Assembly (NCBI RefSeq): GCF_000016285.1
Contig: NC_011981.1
Coordinates: 124,001 to 188,000 of the forward strand
Direction: 5' to 3'
DNA from: Allorhizobium ampelinum S4
Lineage (GTDB): Bacteria; Pseudomonadota; Alphaproteobacteria; Rhizobiales; Rhizobiaceae
Length of the DNA: 64,000 nucleotides
Shown: positions 54,062 to 62,110 of the stretch, in pieces
How positions within the stretch are numbered: the stretch's first letter is position 1
Layout: each line of letters starts with the position of its first letter
Made by a program: the position numbers and the translations under genes
Notes under the pieces: model-generated
Databases searched by the model: none
What the model was told of the DNA's origin: nothing
Seen by the model: the letters and a program-made list of their open reading frames with translations, nothing else

Positions 54062-55063
54062 ATGACACAGACACATCCTTTGCTCTTGGGCATTGGCGTT
54101 GATGCCGCAGCCCGCGACAGCAACAGGCCAACAGATTGGCAGGGGTTCTGGCGTGCGCTGATTGCACGCCTCGATGGCGCAGCCAGCTTCCTGACGCTGG
54201 AAGATGGCTTTGCCCGCGCCGACGATGGGTTGGATGCTGTGCTGCTTGCCAATTGGCTTGGTGCGCGCAGTCACAGAATTGGCATTATTGCTGGCGCTGC
54301 GGTGAATTTTCTGGAGCCTTTCCATGTCTCCACCGCCATCGCCACGCTGGATTACGTCACGCAAGGTCGGGCCGGGCTTTTGCATCAGCGTCTCGACCAG
54401 ACAAGGGCAGAGCAAGCAGGCCGCGCTATTGGACGCTTAAACGGCTTTCCCGCCATTGCCGCGCATGATCTTGATCGCGACGCGATTGATGCCGGTGAGG
54501 TCATTCGCAGGCTTTGGGACAGTTGGGAAGACGATACGGTGATCCGTGATCCTGTGAGCCAGCGCTTTCTGGATGGCGCAAAGCTGCATTATATCAACTT
54601 TGAAAGCCCGAATTTCCGGGTGCTTGGTCCGTCGATTACGCCTCGCCCGCCACAAGGCCAGCCAGTGGTGGCGGTGTCATGGACAGGCACGGAGGATATT
54701 GCCTTGGCAAAGGCGGCGGATGTCGTTTTCGTGTCTGGCGATAATGATCGGATTGCGGAGCTTGCGGCACAGATTAACGGCGGCTCCACGACAGCCGGGC
54801 CGGTTCTGGTCGCTGATATTGCCGTGGGTGCCACTCCCTTGTCCGGCGCGGAGGCCGTTGAGCGGCTGACGCAAACGGCAACAGCAGGATTTGGCGCTGT
54901 GCGTCTGGTGTTGTCCGATCCCCAAACGCAGATCGACCATGTGCTGCATGAGATATTGCCCGCCCTGGGGAGCGCAGGTCTTGTGCGCGAGCCTTCAGGT
55001 AACACACTACGCGCCCGGTTTGGATTGCCCACAGCCATCAATCGCACCGCCACCGCTGCTTGA
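54062..55063 (+). CDS. Divergent LLM-like protein (sulfur-free)
   Basis: 333 residues weakly matching the NtaA branch: DAVLLANWLGARSHRIGIIA, NFLEPFHVSTAIATLDYVTQ and GRAGLLHQRL in place of the usual GGRxGWNxVTS flavin-binding segment, and GQPVVAVSWTGTEDIALAKA. The opening strand and the flavin phosphate region are altered, and it is about 100 residues shorter than NtaA proteins. It may be a non-catalytic partner subunit or a diverged enzyme. No cysteine or methionine after the start. SD is weak (GGAT). Confidence 0.8.
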   Translation: MTQTHPLLLGIGVDAAARDSNRPTDWQGFWRALIARLDGAASFLTLEDGFARADDGLDAVLLANWLGARSHRIGIIAGAAVNFLEPFHVSTAIATLDYVTQGRAGLLHQRLDQTRAEQAGRAIGRLNGFPAIAAHDLDRDAIDAGEVIRRLWDSWEDDTVIRDPVSQRFLDGAKLHYINFESPNFRVLGPSITPRPPQGQPVVAVSWTGTEDIALAKAADVVFVSGDNDRIAELAAQINGGSTTAGPVLVADIAVGATPLSGAEAVERLTQTATAGFGAVRLVLSDPQTQIDHVLHEILPALGSAGLVREPSGNTLRARFGLPTAINRTATAA

Positions 55064-55081
55064 ATTGAGAGAGATAAGTTC

Positions 55082-56416
55082 ATGGCCCAAAAACAGATCA
55101 TCCTCGGAGCGCAATTTCCGGGCGTCAACAATTTCACCGTCTGGAGTGATCCGGCAGCGGGAAGCCAGATTGCGTTTTCGTCTTTCCAGCATTTTGCCCA
55201 ATCGGTGGAGCGTGGGAAATTCGACTTTATCTTTCTGGCCGAGGGCTTGCGCCTGCGCGAACAGAAAGGGCGTTTTCACGAGCTGGATGTGGCAGGCCGC
55301 CCCAATACGCTGGCGATTCTGACCGCCTTGGCATCCATCACCAATCATGTTGGCCTGATTGGCACACTGACCACCACCTTCAATGAACCCTATGCGCTGG
55401 CAAGGCAGCTTGCGACATTGGATGTGCTCTCCGGTGGTCGGTCTGGATGGAATGTGGTGACCTCGCCCGGTGCCTTTACCGGGGCCAATTTCCGCCGGGG
55501 CGACCATCTGCCCTTCAAGGAACGCTATGAACGGGCGCGCGCGTTTATCGAGATTTCCCACGCCGTCTGGGCGGGCGAAGATTTCACGCATCATACGAAA
55601 CACTTCGATGTGGTGGGGCGCTCCAGCCTTGCGCCACTGCCGCAAGGCGCACCAGTGATCGCGCAGGCGGGCGATTCAGAAGAGGGGCGCGAGCTGGCGG
55701 CCAGCCATGCCGATCTGATCTATTCTCGCCATGGAACGCTGGAGGCAGGCCAAGCCTTTTACAAGGATGTGAAAGCGCGACTGGCCAAATACGGCCGCAA
55801 GCCCGACGCCTTGAAGATATTGCCCGGTGCGAATTTTATCATCGGCGATAGTTTGGAAGACGCACAGGACAAGCTGCGGACTATTCGCCTGCAACAGGTC
55901 AGCCCAAAGACGGCAATTGTGTTTCTGGAACAGGTCTGGAACCACGATCTTTCCAGCTATGATCCGGACGGTCCGCTGCCCAGCATTGAGCCAGACACGA
56001 CAGACGAAAAACTGGCACAGGGGCGCGCCAACAATCTGGATGCAAAGGGCCGCGTTGAAACCGCGCAGCAATGGCGTGAACTTGCCGAGCGCGATCACCT
56101 CAGCATTCGTGAATTGATCATCCGCGTCACGGCGCGCCAGCATTTTATCGGCACACCTCAGACCATTGCGGATGAGATTGACCTTTATGTTCAATCAGAT
56201 GCCGCAGATGGGTTTGTTTTCGCGCCACATATCACACCGGGTGGTTTTGACGAGTTCGTCGAAAAAGTGATTCCGATTTTGCAAGACAAAGGGGTTTTCC
56301 GCAGCAATTATGCGGAAGATAGCCTGCGCGCACGCCTGAACCTTCCTTTGAGTGCGCATGCTGATTCAGGCGCGGTTAGCACGACACGAGAGACCATCGC
56401 GCCGTTGCGGGCGTGA
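55082..56416 (+). CDS. NtaA/SnaA/DszA-family flavin-dependent monooxygenase (sulfur-free)
   Basis: LLM monooxygenase of 444 residues with family features: IILGAQFPGVNNFTVWSDPA, FDFIFLAEGLRLREQ, LDVLSGGRSGWNVVTSPGAF, VIAQAGDSEEGRELAASHAD and the C-terminal FIGTPQTIADEIDLYV. It is full length yet has no cysteine and no methionine after the start. It lies 18 bases after the divergent LLM gene, so the pair may act together. Related enzymes cleave C-S or C-N bonds in dimethyl sulfide, sulfones or N-acetyl-S-substituted cysteines. Confidence 0.9.
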   Translation: MAQKQIILGAQFPGVNNFTVWSDPAAGSQIAFSSFQHFAQSVERGKFDFIFLAEGLRLREQKGRFHELDVAGRPNTLAILTALASITNHVGLIGTLTTTFNEPYALARQLATLDVLSGGRSGWNVVTSPGAFTGANFRRGDHLPFKERYERARAFIEISHAVWAGEDFTHHTKHFDVVGRSSLAPLPQGAPVIAQAGDSEEGRELAASHADLIYSRHGTLEAGQAFYKDVKARLAKYGRKPDALKILPGANFIIGDSLEDAQDKLRTIRLQQVSPKTAIVFLEQVWNHDLSSYDPDGPLPSIEPDTTDEKLAQGRANNLDAKGRVETAQQWRELAERDHLSIRELIIRVTARQHFIGTPQTIADEIDLYVQSDAADGFVFAPHITPGGFDEFVEKVIPILQDKGVFRSNYAEDSLRARLNLPLSAHADSGAVSTTRETIAPLRA

Positions 56417-56685
56417 GGCGGGGCACTCTGCTAAACCCCAAATTCCAATCCTATACGCGATCGAAGTTGTGGCAGTCGAAATTTCATGAAGGGAAGGATG
56501 GGATGCCTTTCGCCATTCCATCCAATTTACAGCAGAATTTATCCGCTACGGGCTTGATCGGGAATAGTATGCTCTAATGGTCGCCATAATGTTGAAATTA
56601 TGCACTTATTTTGCGGATATGTGCCTATTAGGATTGATGAATTTGAAGAAATAGTCTATAAATTAAGTAGAAAAAGGAGATTGCC
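56417..56685. other. Intergenic region, no gene
   Basis: 269 bases with no supported open frame and no clear terminator after the LLM gene. The last 70 bases are AT-rich (CTATAAATTAAGTAG at 56656-56670, a weak match to the CTAT-type sites) and end in a strong SD, AAAAAGGAG, for the short ORF that follows. Confidence 0.5.
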
Positions 56686-56793
56686 ATGACCGTTCAAATG
56701 ACAGCACGACGTTGCGCCCCATCACTGGCACTGGCTGTTTGTTCTCCTTGTTGTTGTCTGCGCCGGAGCCGTCGAGAGCGAAGTTCAGAGTAA
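56686..56793 (+). CDS. Cysteine-rich 35-residue ORF, possible cysteine-sensing leader peptide
   Basis: Short ORF with an ideal SD (AAGGAG, 7 bases before the ATG). The predicted peptide has five cysteines in 35 residues, including CSPCCC at positions 19-24, all four encoded by TGT, followed by an Arg-rich tail (LRRSRRER). Clustered Cys codons are typical of attenuator leaders that sense Cys-tRNA supply, and they stand out in a region otherwise nearly free of cysteine. A 63-residue ORF follows 35 bases downstream. The same bases read in another frame encode a hydrophobic stretch without a start codon. Confidence 0.4.
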   Translation: MTVQMTARRCAPSLALAVCSPCCCLRRSRRERSSE

Positions 56794-56828
56794 ACAACTA
56801 TCGGCCCCAGGGGCACGTGAGGCACGTC

Positions 56829-57020
56829 ATGAGCAAACAAGTTATTGAATACCAAGGCATTCCAGTTGGAATCGCAGTTCCGCACAGCAGTAATCTTCTG
56901 CGGTTTATTGCCGTTAAATTCCATGTGATTGATCTGGATGATCGGGTCTATCCATCGGTCAGCGATTTGCAGGCGGCCATCCGCATGCATGTGAACGCGT
57001 CCCAAGCTCTGGCAGCCTGA
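56829..57020 (+). CDS. Small hypothetical protein (63 aa)
   Basis: 63 residues starting MSKQVIEYQGIPVGIAVPHS and containing FIAVKFHVIDLDDRVYPSVS. A GAGG SD lies 6 bases upstream, inside a small CGTG-agg-CACG stem that might mask it. An upstream in-frame start at 56712 overlaps the cysteine-rich ORF and has no SD. No family recognised; composition is normal and soluble. It may be the gene controlled by the cysteine-rich leader. Confidence 0.5.
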   Translation: MSKQVIEYQGIPVGIAVPHSSNLLRFIAVKFHVIDLDDRVYPSVSDLQAAIRMHVNASQALAA

Positions 57021-57072
57021 TTTTACCCGCTACACCAGAGCCATTGTCAAAATGATTTCCGGATAAACGAGG

Positions 57073-57107
57073 ACAGCGCCACGAACCTTGAATGGTTCTG
57101 GCGCTGT
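57073..57107. terminator. Hairpin after the small hypothetical gene
   Basis: ACAGCGCCA (57073-57081) pairs with TGGCGCTGT (57099-57107), extended inward by GAACC/GGTTC. There is no T run, so it may be a Rho-dependent or processing structure. Confidence 0.45.
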
Positions 57108-57148
57108 AATGCTATTTGAGAAGACAGTGCGAAACCATGATAATGGGC

Positions 57149-57177
57149 AAAAAAACAGGCCCCTTTGTCGGGGCCTG
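57149..57177 (-). terminator. Rho-independent terminator of the minus-strand operon ending at 57186
   Basis: CAGGCCCC (57156-57163) pairs with GGGGCCTG (57170-57177); on the minus strand the stem is followed by seven T. It lies 9 bases after the stop of the binding-protein gene. Confidence 0.88.
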
Positions 57178-57185
57178 CTCAATGT

Positions 57186-58781
57186 TTAGCTGTTTTTTGC
57201 AAGGCTGGCATAGGCAAGGTTGCCAATCAGACCTTCCGCGCCATAAGCGTAATTGCGCACGCGCTTGTTGCCCACCACGGGTTGGATGGGGGAAACGAGA
57301 TTGATCACGGGAAGATCGCGGGCGATGATCACCTGAAAATCCCTAAACAATTGGGCGCGTTTTTCAATGTCCGGCTCCACCGCAGCCGCTTCCAGCAGGC
57401 GGTCCACCTCCGGGTTTTCGTAGTGGCTGGCGTTGGAAAAGGGCAGGCCGATTTTGAAATTCTTGCTCCAATAGACCCGCTGCACGCCAGCGGTGGGATC
57501 AAATGTGTTGGAGAGCGATTCCACCGAAAGATCCCAGGCGCGGTCCGTATAGACCACTTTGACATAGGTGCCGAAATCGAATTTTTGAATATCCGCCTCA
57601 ATGCCGATCTTGATCAGCGCTTGTGCGATAAAGTCTGAATAGCTCGCCGGATTAAACGGGTTGGTCGTGACCCTTAGCTTGAAACGCTTGCCGTTTGCTT
57701 GACGGCGAAAGCCCGCTTCATCCAGCAGTTTTTCGGCTAAGGCCACATCATATTTGGCAAAGCCAATATCGGGATTGTGAAATTTCGCCAGACCGGGGCT
57801 GATCGGCGTGGGTGAGGGGATGCCATAGCCATAGAGCACGATGTTGATCAGCGCCTTCACATCGATGGCATGGGCAATGGCTTGGCGGACTTTCTGCTCC
57901 TTCAGGTAGCTGTTTTCCAGATTGATCACCAACTGGTTCTGCTGGCCCGCATAGGCATAGATCTGATCATCGACCTTGAGTGTCGCAACGCTTTTCAACC
58001 GATCCAGATCAGAAAGCGGAACCGGATTGGGACCAATATCGGCCTCCCCGGTTTCAAGGGCTGCCGAGCGAGCGCTGGCATCATTGATCAGCCTCAGAAT
58101 AACGCGGTCGAGATAGGGCCTTGGCGCATCCCAATGGGCAGCATTGCGTTCCAGCAGAATATGGCTGCCCGGCACCCATTCCTTCAGCGCAAAGGGGCCG
58201 CTGCCAATAATCTGCTGCGGCTTTGGATTTTCGGTGGGCTTGAAGGTCTCGAAAATGTGCTTTGGCACAATGGGTGATTCAGAGCCAGACAGGGCGGTGA
58301 TCAGCGCTGGCGTCGGCTTGGAAAGGATGAGCTTTGCCACCAGCGGATCGCTGGTATCAATGCTTTCCACGGTGGCAAAAATAGCCCGTCCCCGCGGATG
58401 GGCTTCCTTGAGGCGGAAAATCGAAAAGGCGACATCCGCCGATGTCAACGGCTTGCCATCATGGAAGGTTACATTGGGGCGCAGATGGAAGATATAGGTC
58501 TTACCGTCAGGTGAAATGCTCCATTCCTTGGCCAGCGCTGGTTTGGGCGTCAGGTCGTAATCATAGGTCAGCAAACCATCGAAAATTTTGGCTCCGATGA
58601 ATTGCGCACCGCCCGAGCTGGTGTTGATGGCCACCAACTGGGTTGGCTCGGGAAAATAAACAATCTTCAGCGTTCCGCCGGAAATTGGCTCTTCTGCGGC
58701 GGCAAAGGCCCCGCCGGGCAGCGCCGTGAAGGCCCCTGCGGCAAGGGCAATGCGGTGAAAGTCGCGTCTGGTGAGCGTCAT
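57186..58781 (-). CDS. Peptide-type ABC transporter substrate-binding protein, Tat-exported (sulfur-free)
   Basis: Family-5 binding protein of 531 residues with a twin-arginine signal (LTRRDFHRIALAAGAF). The core has HLRPNVTFHDGKPLTSADVA and FDPTAGVQRVYWSKNF. It is related to the proteins at 23070 and 59191. No cysteine or methionine after the start. No permease or ATPase gene accompanies it, so it probably feeds an importer encoded elsewhere, perhaps the one at 24964-28871 that serves its paralogue. SD GGAGGAG. Confidence 0.92.
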   Translation of the reverse strand: MTLTRRDFHRIALAAGAFTALPGGAFAAAEEPISGGTLKIVYFPEPTQLVAINTSSGGAQFIGAKIFDGLLTYDYDLTPKPALAKEWSISPDGKTYIFHLRPNVTFHDGKPLTSADVAFSIFRLKEAHPRGRAIFATVESIDTSDPLVAKLILSKPTPALITALSGSESPIVPKHIFETFKPTENPKPQQIIGSGPFALKEWVPGSHILLERNAAHWDAPRPYLDRVILRLINDASARSAALETGEADIGPNPVPLSDLDRLKSVATLKVDDQIYAYAGQQNQLVINLENSYLKEQKVRQAIAHAIDVKALINIVLYGYGIPSPTPISPGLAKFHNPDIGFAKYDVALAEKLLDEAGFRRQANGKRFKLRVTTNPFNPASYSDFIAQALIKIGIEADIQKFDFGTYVKVVYTDRAWDLSVESLSNTFDPTAGVQRVYWSKNFKIGLPFSNASHYENPEVDRLLEAAAVEPDIEKRAQLFRDFQVIIARDLPVINLVSPIQPVVGNKRVRNYAYGAEGLIGNLAYASLAKNS

Positions 58782-58798
58782 GTCTTCGCCTCCTCCGG

Positions 58799-59137
58799 TC
58801 AGTGCAGTTGCGGAAAGCCGTGGCGTTCCGCCAGCAGCGTCAGAATGCGTTTTGTGTCCTGAATAAAGTGGGTGTCACTATAAGTTGTGGCATCCTCTGG
58901 CGGGTTTTCACCAAACACCAGCAGCGGCAGGCCCTGATGGTCCTCACCGACAACGGCGATCACCTCTTGGCGTGGGCGTGGAAAATCTACGCGGTGAATG
59001 GTCAGTTTCGCCGCCAGATCGGGGAAGCTGCGCAGCAGTCCCTCAATCTGGTTGCAAGATGGGCAGACAAAGCGTGTGCTGGGGTGTTTTGCATCTTCAA
59101 AGCCGGGAGAGAGCAGGAAAAGTATATCTTGAGCCAT
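58799..59137 (-). CDS. DUF3088-like small protein with CPSC motif (thioredoxin-like)
   Basis: 112 residues starting MAQDILFLLSPGFED, with a C-P-S-C motif (RFVCPSCNQIEGLL) near residue 27 followed by VDFPRPRQEVIAVVGEDHQG and PLLVFGE, the order expected for a thioredoxin/glutaredoxin-like fold. Starts at 59146 (ATG) and 59149 (GTG) are also possible. The length and CPSC motif fit DUF3088 as I recall it. The cysteine pair is exceptional for this locus. It could act in thiol or sulfite handling. Confidence 0.75.
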   Translation of the reverse strand: MAQDILFLLSPGFEDAKHPSTRFVCPSCNQIEGLLRSFPDLAAKLTIHRVDFPRPRQEVIAVVGEDHQGLPLLVFGENPPEDATTYSDTHFIQDTKRILTLLAERHGFPQLH

Positions 59138-59190
59138 GATGTCCATCACAGATGAGAGGGGGATTGATCCGAAGTGTTGCGCTTATCCGC

Positions 59191-60789
59191 TCAACTGTCC
59201 TTCCATGCTTCTGCGAGGTCGCTGTATGCCACGTCGATGGTGGTCACCAGATTTTGGATGCGCTTGTTGCGGGCAATCACCGTGGGAAGGGCAATGACCG
59301 AGAAATTCGGTAGGTCCGCACCGGTGATTTTCTGGATTTCCTTGAACTCCTCGTCGCGCTTTTTCTCATCCACTTCAATGGCAGCGGCGCGAAAAAGGTC
59401 ATCCACCTTCGGATTGTTATAATGAGCGGCATTGACATAGGGTGCTATATTTTTGATGCCATCCGACCAGTAGAGGCGCTGCACGCCTGCCGTGGGGTCA
59501 AACAATCGGCTGATGCCATTGAGGTTGATGTCAAAACCGCGCTCGGTGTAAACGCGCTTGATAAAGGTGGCGAGATCGCCATCGACAATCTCGATCTTCA
59601 CGCCGAGCTTGCCGAAGGTGGAGCGGAAATATTCAGCGGTTTTCTTGAAGCTATCGCCGGGAATATAGGTCAGCCGCAGGGAGAAACGGATGCCATTGGC
59701 ATCCTTCGGATGTCCGGCCTTGTCCAGCAGTTCATTGGCTTTTTTGAGGTCGAACTCGTATTGGAATGGCGCTTCGTCGTTATAGTCTTTGAACACCGCC
59801 GGAATGTTGGAAAAGGCTGGTTTCGCCGTGCCGTAGAAAATCGCATCAATGATGAAATTGCGATCAATGGCATGGGCCAGCGCATGGCGCACCTCTGCTT
59901 TGGCAAGGATCGGGTTGTCGAGATTGAACTCAAACACCTGAGCATTATTGAGATAGGCGTCGGTGTAGATATCCACCGTCAGGGTCTTGCTCTGCTTCAG
60001 CCGCTCAATATCGTTGAAGGATACATCCGTGCTGTAATCGGCCTCGCCGGTTTCAAGCGCAATCGAGGCGGCAGCGCCATCGCCCACAAACCGGGCCACG
60101 AAACCATCCAGATGCGGCAGGCCCGCCTGCCAGTAATTCGGGTTGCGCTTGAGTTTTACGTAGCTGCCGCGCTTCCATTCTTCAAACACAAAGGGACCAG
60201 TGCCAATCGGCGCATTGCCATTGGGGCTTTCTGCATAATTGTCCGTGGCGTAGGCGTAGGCGTGGGCGGGAAGGATTGGCGTTTCGCCTCCCGTCAAAGC
60301 GCGCAGCAGATAGGGGGCTGGCTTGGCCAGCACCACAACGGCGGTCAACGTGTCCGGCGTTTCCACATCCGATACATTGGCAAAGGTCACACGGCCACGC
60401 GGGCCTACTTTCTTGAAGGCCAGCAGCGAAAACTTCACGTCGGCTGAGGTGAAATCCTTGCCATCATGCCATTTCACGCCCTTGCGCAGACGGAAGGTGA
60501 AGCGCAAGCCATCGGCGGACAGCTCCCAGGATTCGGCCAGAACCGGATGGGGTTTGAAACTGCTATCAAACCGCACCAAACCTTCGAGGATTTTGGTGGA
60601 GATGGCGCGGGTTCTGGTGTTGGTGTCAGACAAAGGCACCAGCGTTGTTGGCTCGCCCACGGCCACAAAGGTGGCAATGCCGCCTTTCTTCGAGGTGTCA
60701 GCGGCAAAGCCAAAGGCTGGCAACAGGGTTGAGCCACCAAGGGCGGCACCGAGCAACAAAGCCTTGCGGCGGGTTAGGGTGATGGTCAT
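59191..60789 (-). CDS. Peptide-type ABC transporter substrate-binding protein, Tat-exported (sulfur-free)
   Basis: Family-5 binding protein of 532 residues with a Tat-like signal (LTRRKALLLGAALGGSTLL). The core has RLRKGVKWHDGKDFTSADVK and FDPTAGVQRLYWSDGI. It is a paralogue of the proteins at 23070 and 57186. No cysteine or methionine after the start. Start 60789 follows GAGG. Like the other orphan binding protein in this operon, it has no permease beside it. Confidence 0.92.
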   Translation of the reverse strand: MTITLTRRKALLLGAALGGSTLLPAFGFAADTSKKGGIATFVAVGEPTTLVPLSDTNTRTRAISTKILEGLVRFDSSFKPHPVLAESWELSADGLRFTFRLRKGVKWHDGKDFTSADVKFSLLAFKKVGPRGRVTFANVSDVETPDTLTAVVVLAKPAPYLLRALTGGETPILPAHAYAYATDNYAESPNGNAPIGTGPFVFEEWKRGSYVKLKRNPNYWQAGLPHLDGFVARFVGDGAAASIALETGEADYSTDVSFNDIERLKQSKTLTVDIYTDAYLNNAQVFEFNLDNPILAKAEVRHALAHAIDRNFIIDAIFYGTAKPAFSNIPAVFKDYNDEAPFQYEFDLKKANELLDKAGHPKDANGIRFSLRLTYIPGDSFKKTAEYFRSTFGKLGVKIEIVDGDLATFIKRVYTERGFDINLNGISRLFDPTAGVQRLYWSDGIKNIAPYVNAAHYNNPKVDDLFRAAAIEVDEKKRDEEFKEIQKITGADLPNFSVIALPTVIARNKRIQNLVTTIDVAYSDLAEAWKDS

Positions 60790-60831
60790 GGGTGTCCTCA
60801 TTTATTGTGTTTTTGAAAGGGTTTGTTTTGA

Positions 60832-62025
60832 TCAGGCGGCCTTCAGCCTGCTTTCCACCAGCCGGGAAAACAGGGTTGCCCCGACGGGCAGAATGGCATC
60901 ATCAACAATGAAGCCGGGATTGTGGGCGGGCACCGTGCCGCTGTGGCCGAGGGTGAAAAACGCACCGGGGGCGTGCTTGAGCAAGTCGGCGAAATCCTCG
61001 CTGCCCATGGTGCGATAGGGTTGGGTGGAGACCCGTGCATCCCCCAGCACCTCGCGGGCAACAGACACCACAGCCTCAACTGCTGTGTCATTGTTGGTGA
61101 GCACGGAGAAAATGTCGCGAATATCCACCGTGGCTGTCAGCCCGTGAGCGGCGGCAATGTGATTGGAAATTTCGGTGATGCGGGTGCGAATGGTTTGCCG
61201 CACCTCATCGGAAAAGGCCCGTACCGTTCCGGCAATCGAGGCGGTTTCGGGAATGACATTATAGGCTGATCCGCCTTCAATCCGGGTGATCGACAACACG
61301 GCAGGATCGGTGGGCGGAACATTGCGGCTCACAATGGTTTGTAGGGCCTGAATCAACTCACCAACGGCCGGAATGGGATCACGCCCCAAATCGGGATGGG
61401 CAGCATGCGCACCCTTGCCGCGCAAGGTGATATCAAAGAAATCGGCCCCGGCCATAGCGGCACCCGGCGATACTCTCAAGTGATTGGGTGGAGAATAGGA
61501 TGAATTGTGCAGCCCATAGATTTCATCAACCGGAAAATCCTTGAACAAACCATCAGCAATCATCGCCCTCGCGCCGCCAAGCCCTTCCTCGGCGGGCTGA
61601 AAAATGAAGGTGACCGTGCCCGCAAAATCGCGGGTTTCTGCCAGATAGCGGGCCGCGCCCAGCAAGATGGTGGTGTGCACATCATGGCCGCAGCCGTGAA
61701 ACTTGCCGGGATAGACGGAGGCAAACGGCAGCCCTGTTTCCTCTGGCATCGGCAGGGCATCCATATCCGCGCGCAGCCCTATGGAGCGGTTGCCAGCGTG
61801 TTTGCCGCGCAAGCGTCCCACCACGCCGGTTTTGCCATAGCCGCGATGCACCTCAATGCCCCATGAGGTGAGCTTTTCGGCGACAATGCCTGACGTTCGG
61901 ACCTCTTCGAACCCGATTTCCGGGTGCTGGTGAATGTCGTGGCGGATAGCTGTCAGCTCTGGTGTATAGCTGGCTATGCGATCAATCACATGTGGAGACG
62001 GTAGTGGGTCTGGAGAGGAGGTCAC
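60832..62025 (-). CDS. M20-family amidohydrolase (HipO/aminoacylase-like)
   Basis: Metallohydrolase of 397 residues. Motifs in order: RHDIHQHPEIGFEE, GLRADMDALPMPEE, the metal-binding HGCGHDVHTTILLGAAR, the catalytic QPAEEGLGGARAMI and SEDFADLLKHAPGAF. GTG start at 62025 after AAGGAT. M20D enzymes remove N-acyl groups from amino acids. Beside LLM monooxygenases and binding proteins, it may deacetylate N-acetylated sulfur amino acids, as proposed for the Bacillus yxe/ytm systems. Retains the conserved metal-site cysteine. Confidence 0.9.
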   Translation of the reverse strand: MTSSPDPLPSPHVIDRIASYTPELTAIRHDIHQHPEIGFEEVRTSGIVAEKLTSWGIEVHRGYGKTGVVGRLRGKHAGNRSIGLRADMDALPMPEETGLPFASVYPGKFHGCGHDVHTTILLGAARYLAETRDFAGTVTFIFQPAEEGLGGARAMIADGLFKDFPVDEIYGLHNSSYSPPNHLRVSPGAAMAGADFFDITLRGKGAHAAHPDLGRDPIPAVGELIQALQTIVSRNVPPTDPAVLSITRIEGGSAYNVIPETASIAGTVRAFSDEVRQTIRTRITEISNHIAAAHGLTATVDIRDIFSVLTNNDTAVEAVVSVAREVLGDARVSTQPYRTMGSEDFADLLKHAPGAFFTLGHSGTVPAHNPGFIVDDAILPVGATLFSRLVESRLKAA

Positions 62026-62110
62026 AAATCTATCCTTGGATGAAGGGGCTTGATAAAATGGGCGAGGGCCAAGGACGCTTGCGCCCGTGGCTGATGAATG
62101 ACATTGCCGT

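Noticed and set aside
56712..57020. Long version (102 aa) of the small hypothetical protein
   Set aside because: The start has no SD and the added part overlaps the cysteine-rich ORF; the 63-residue version from 56829 has a proper SD.
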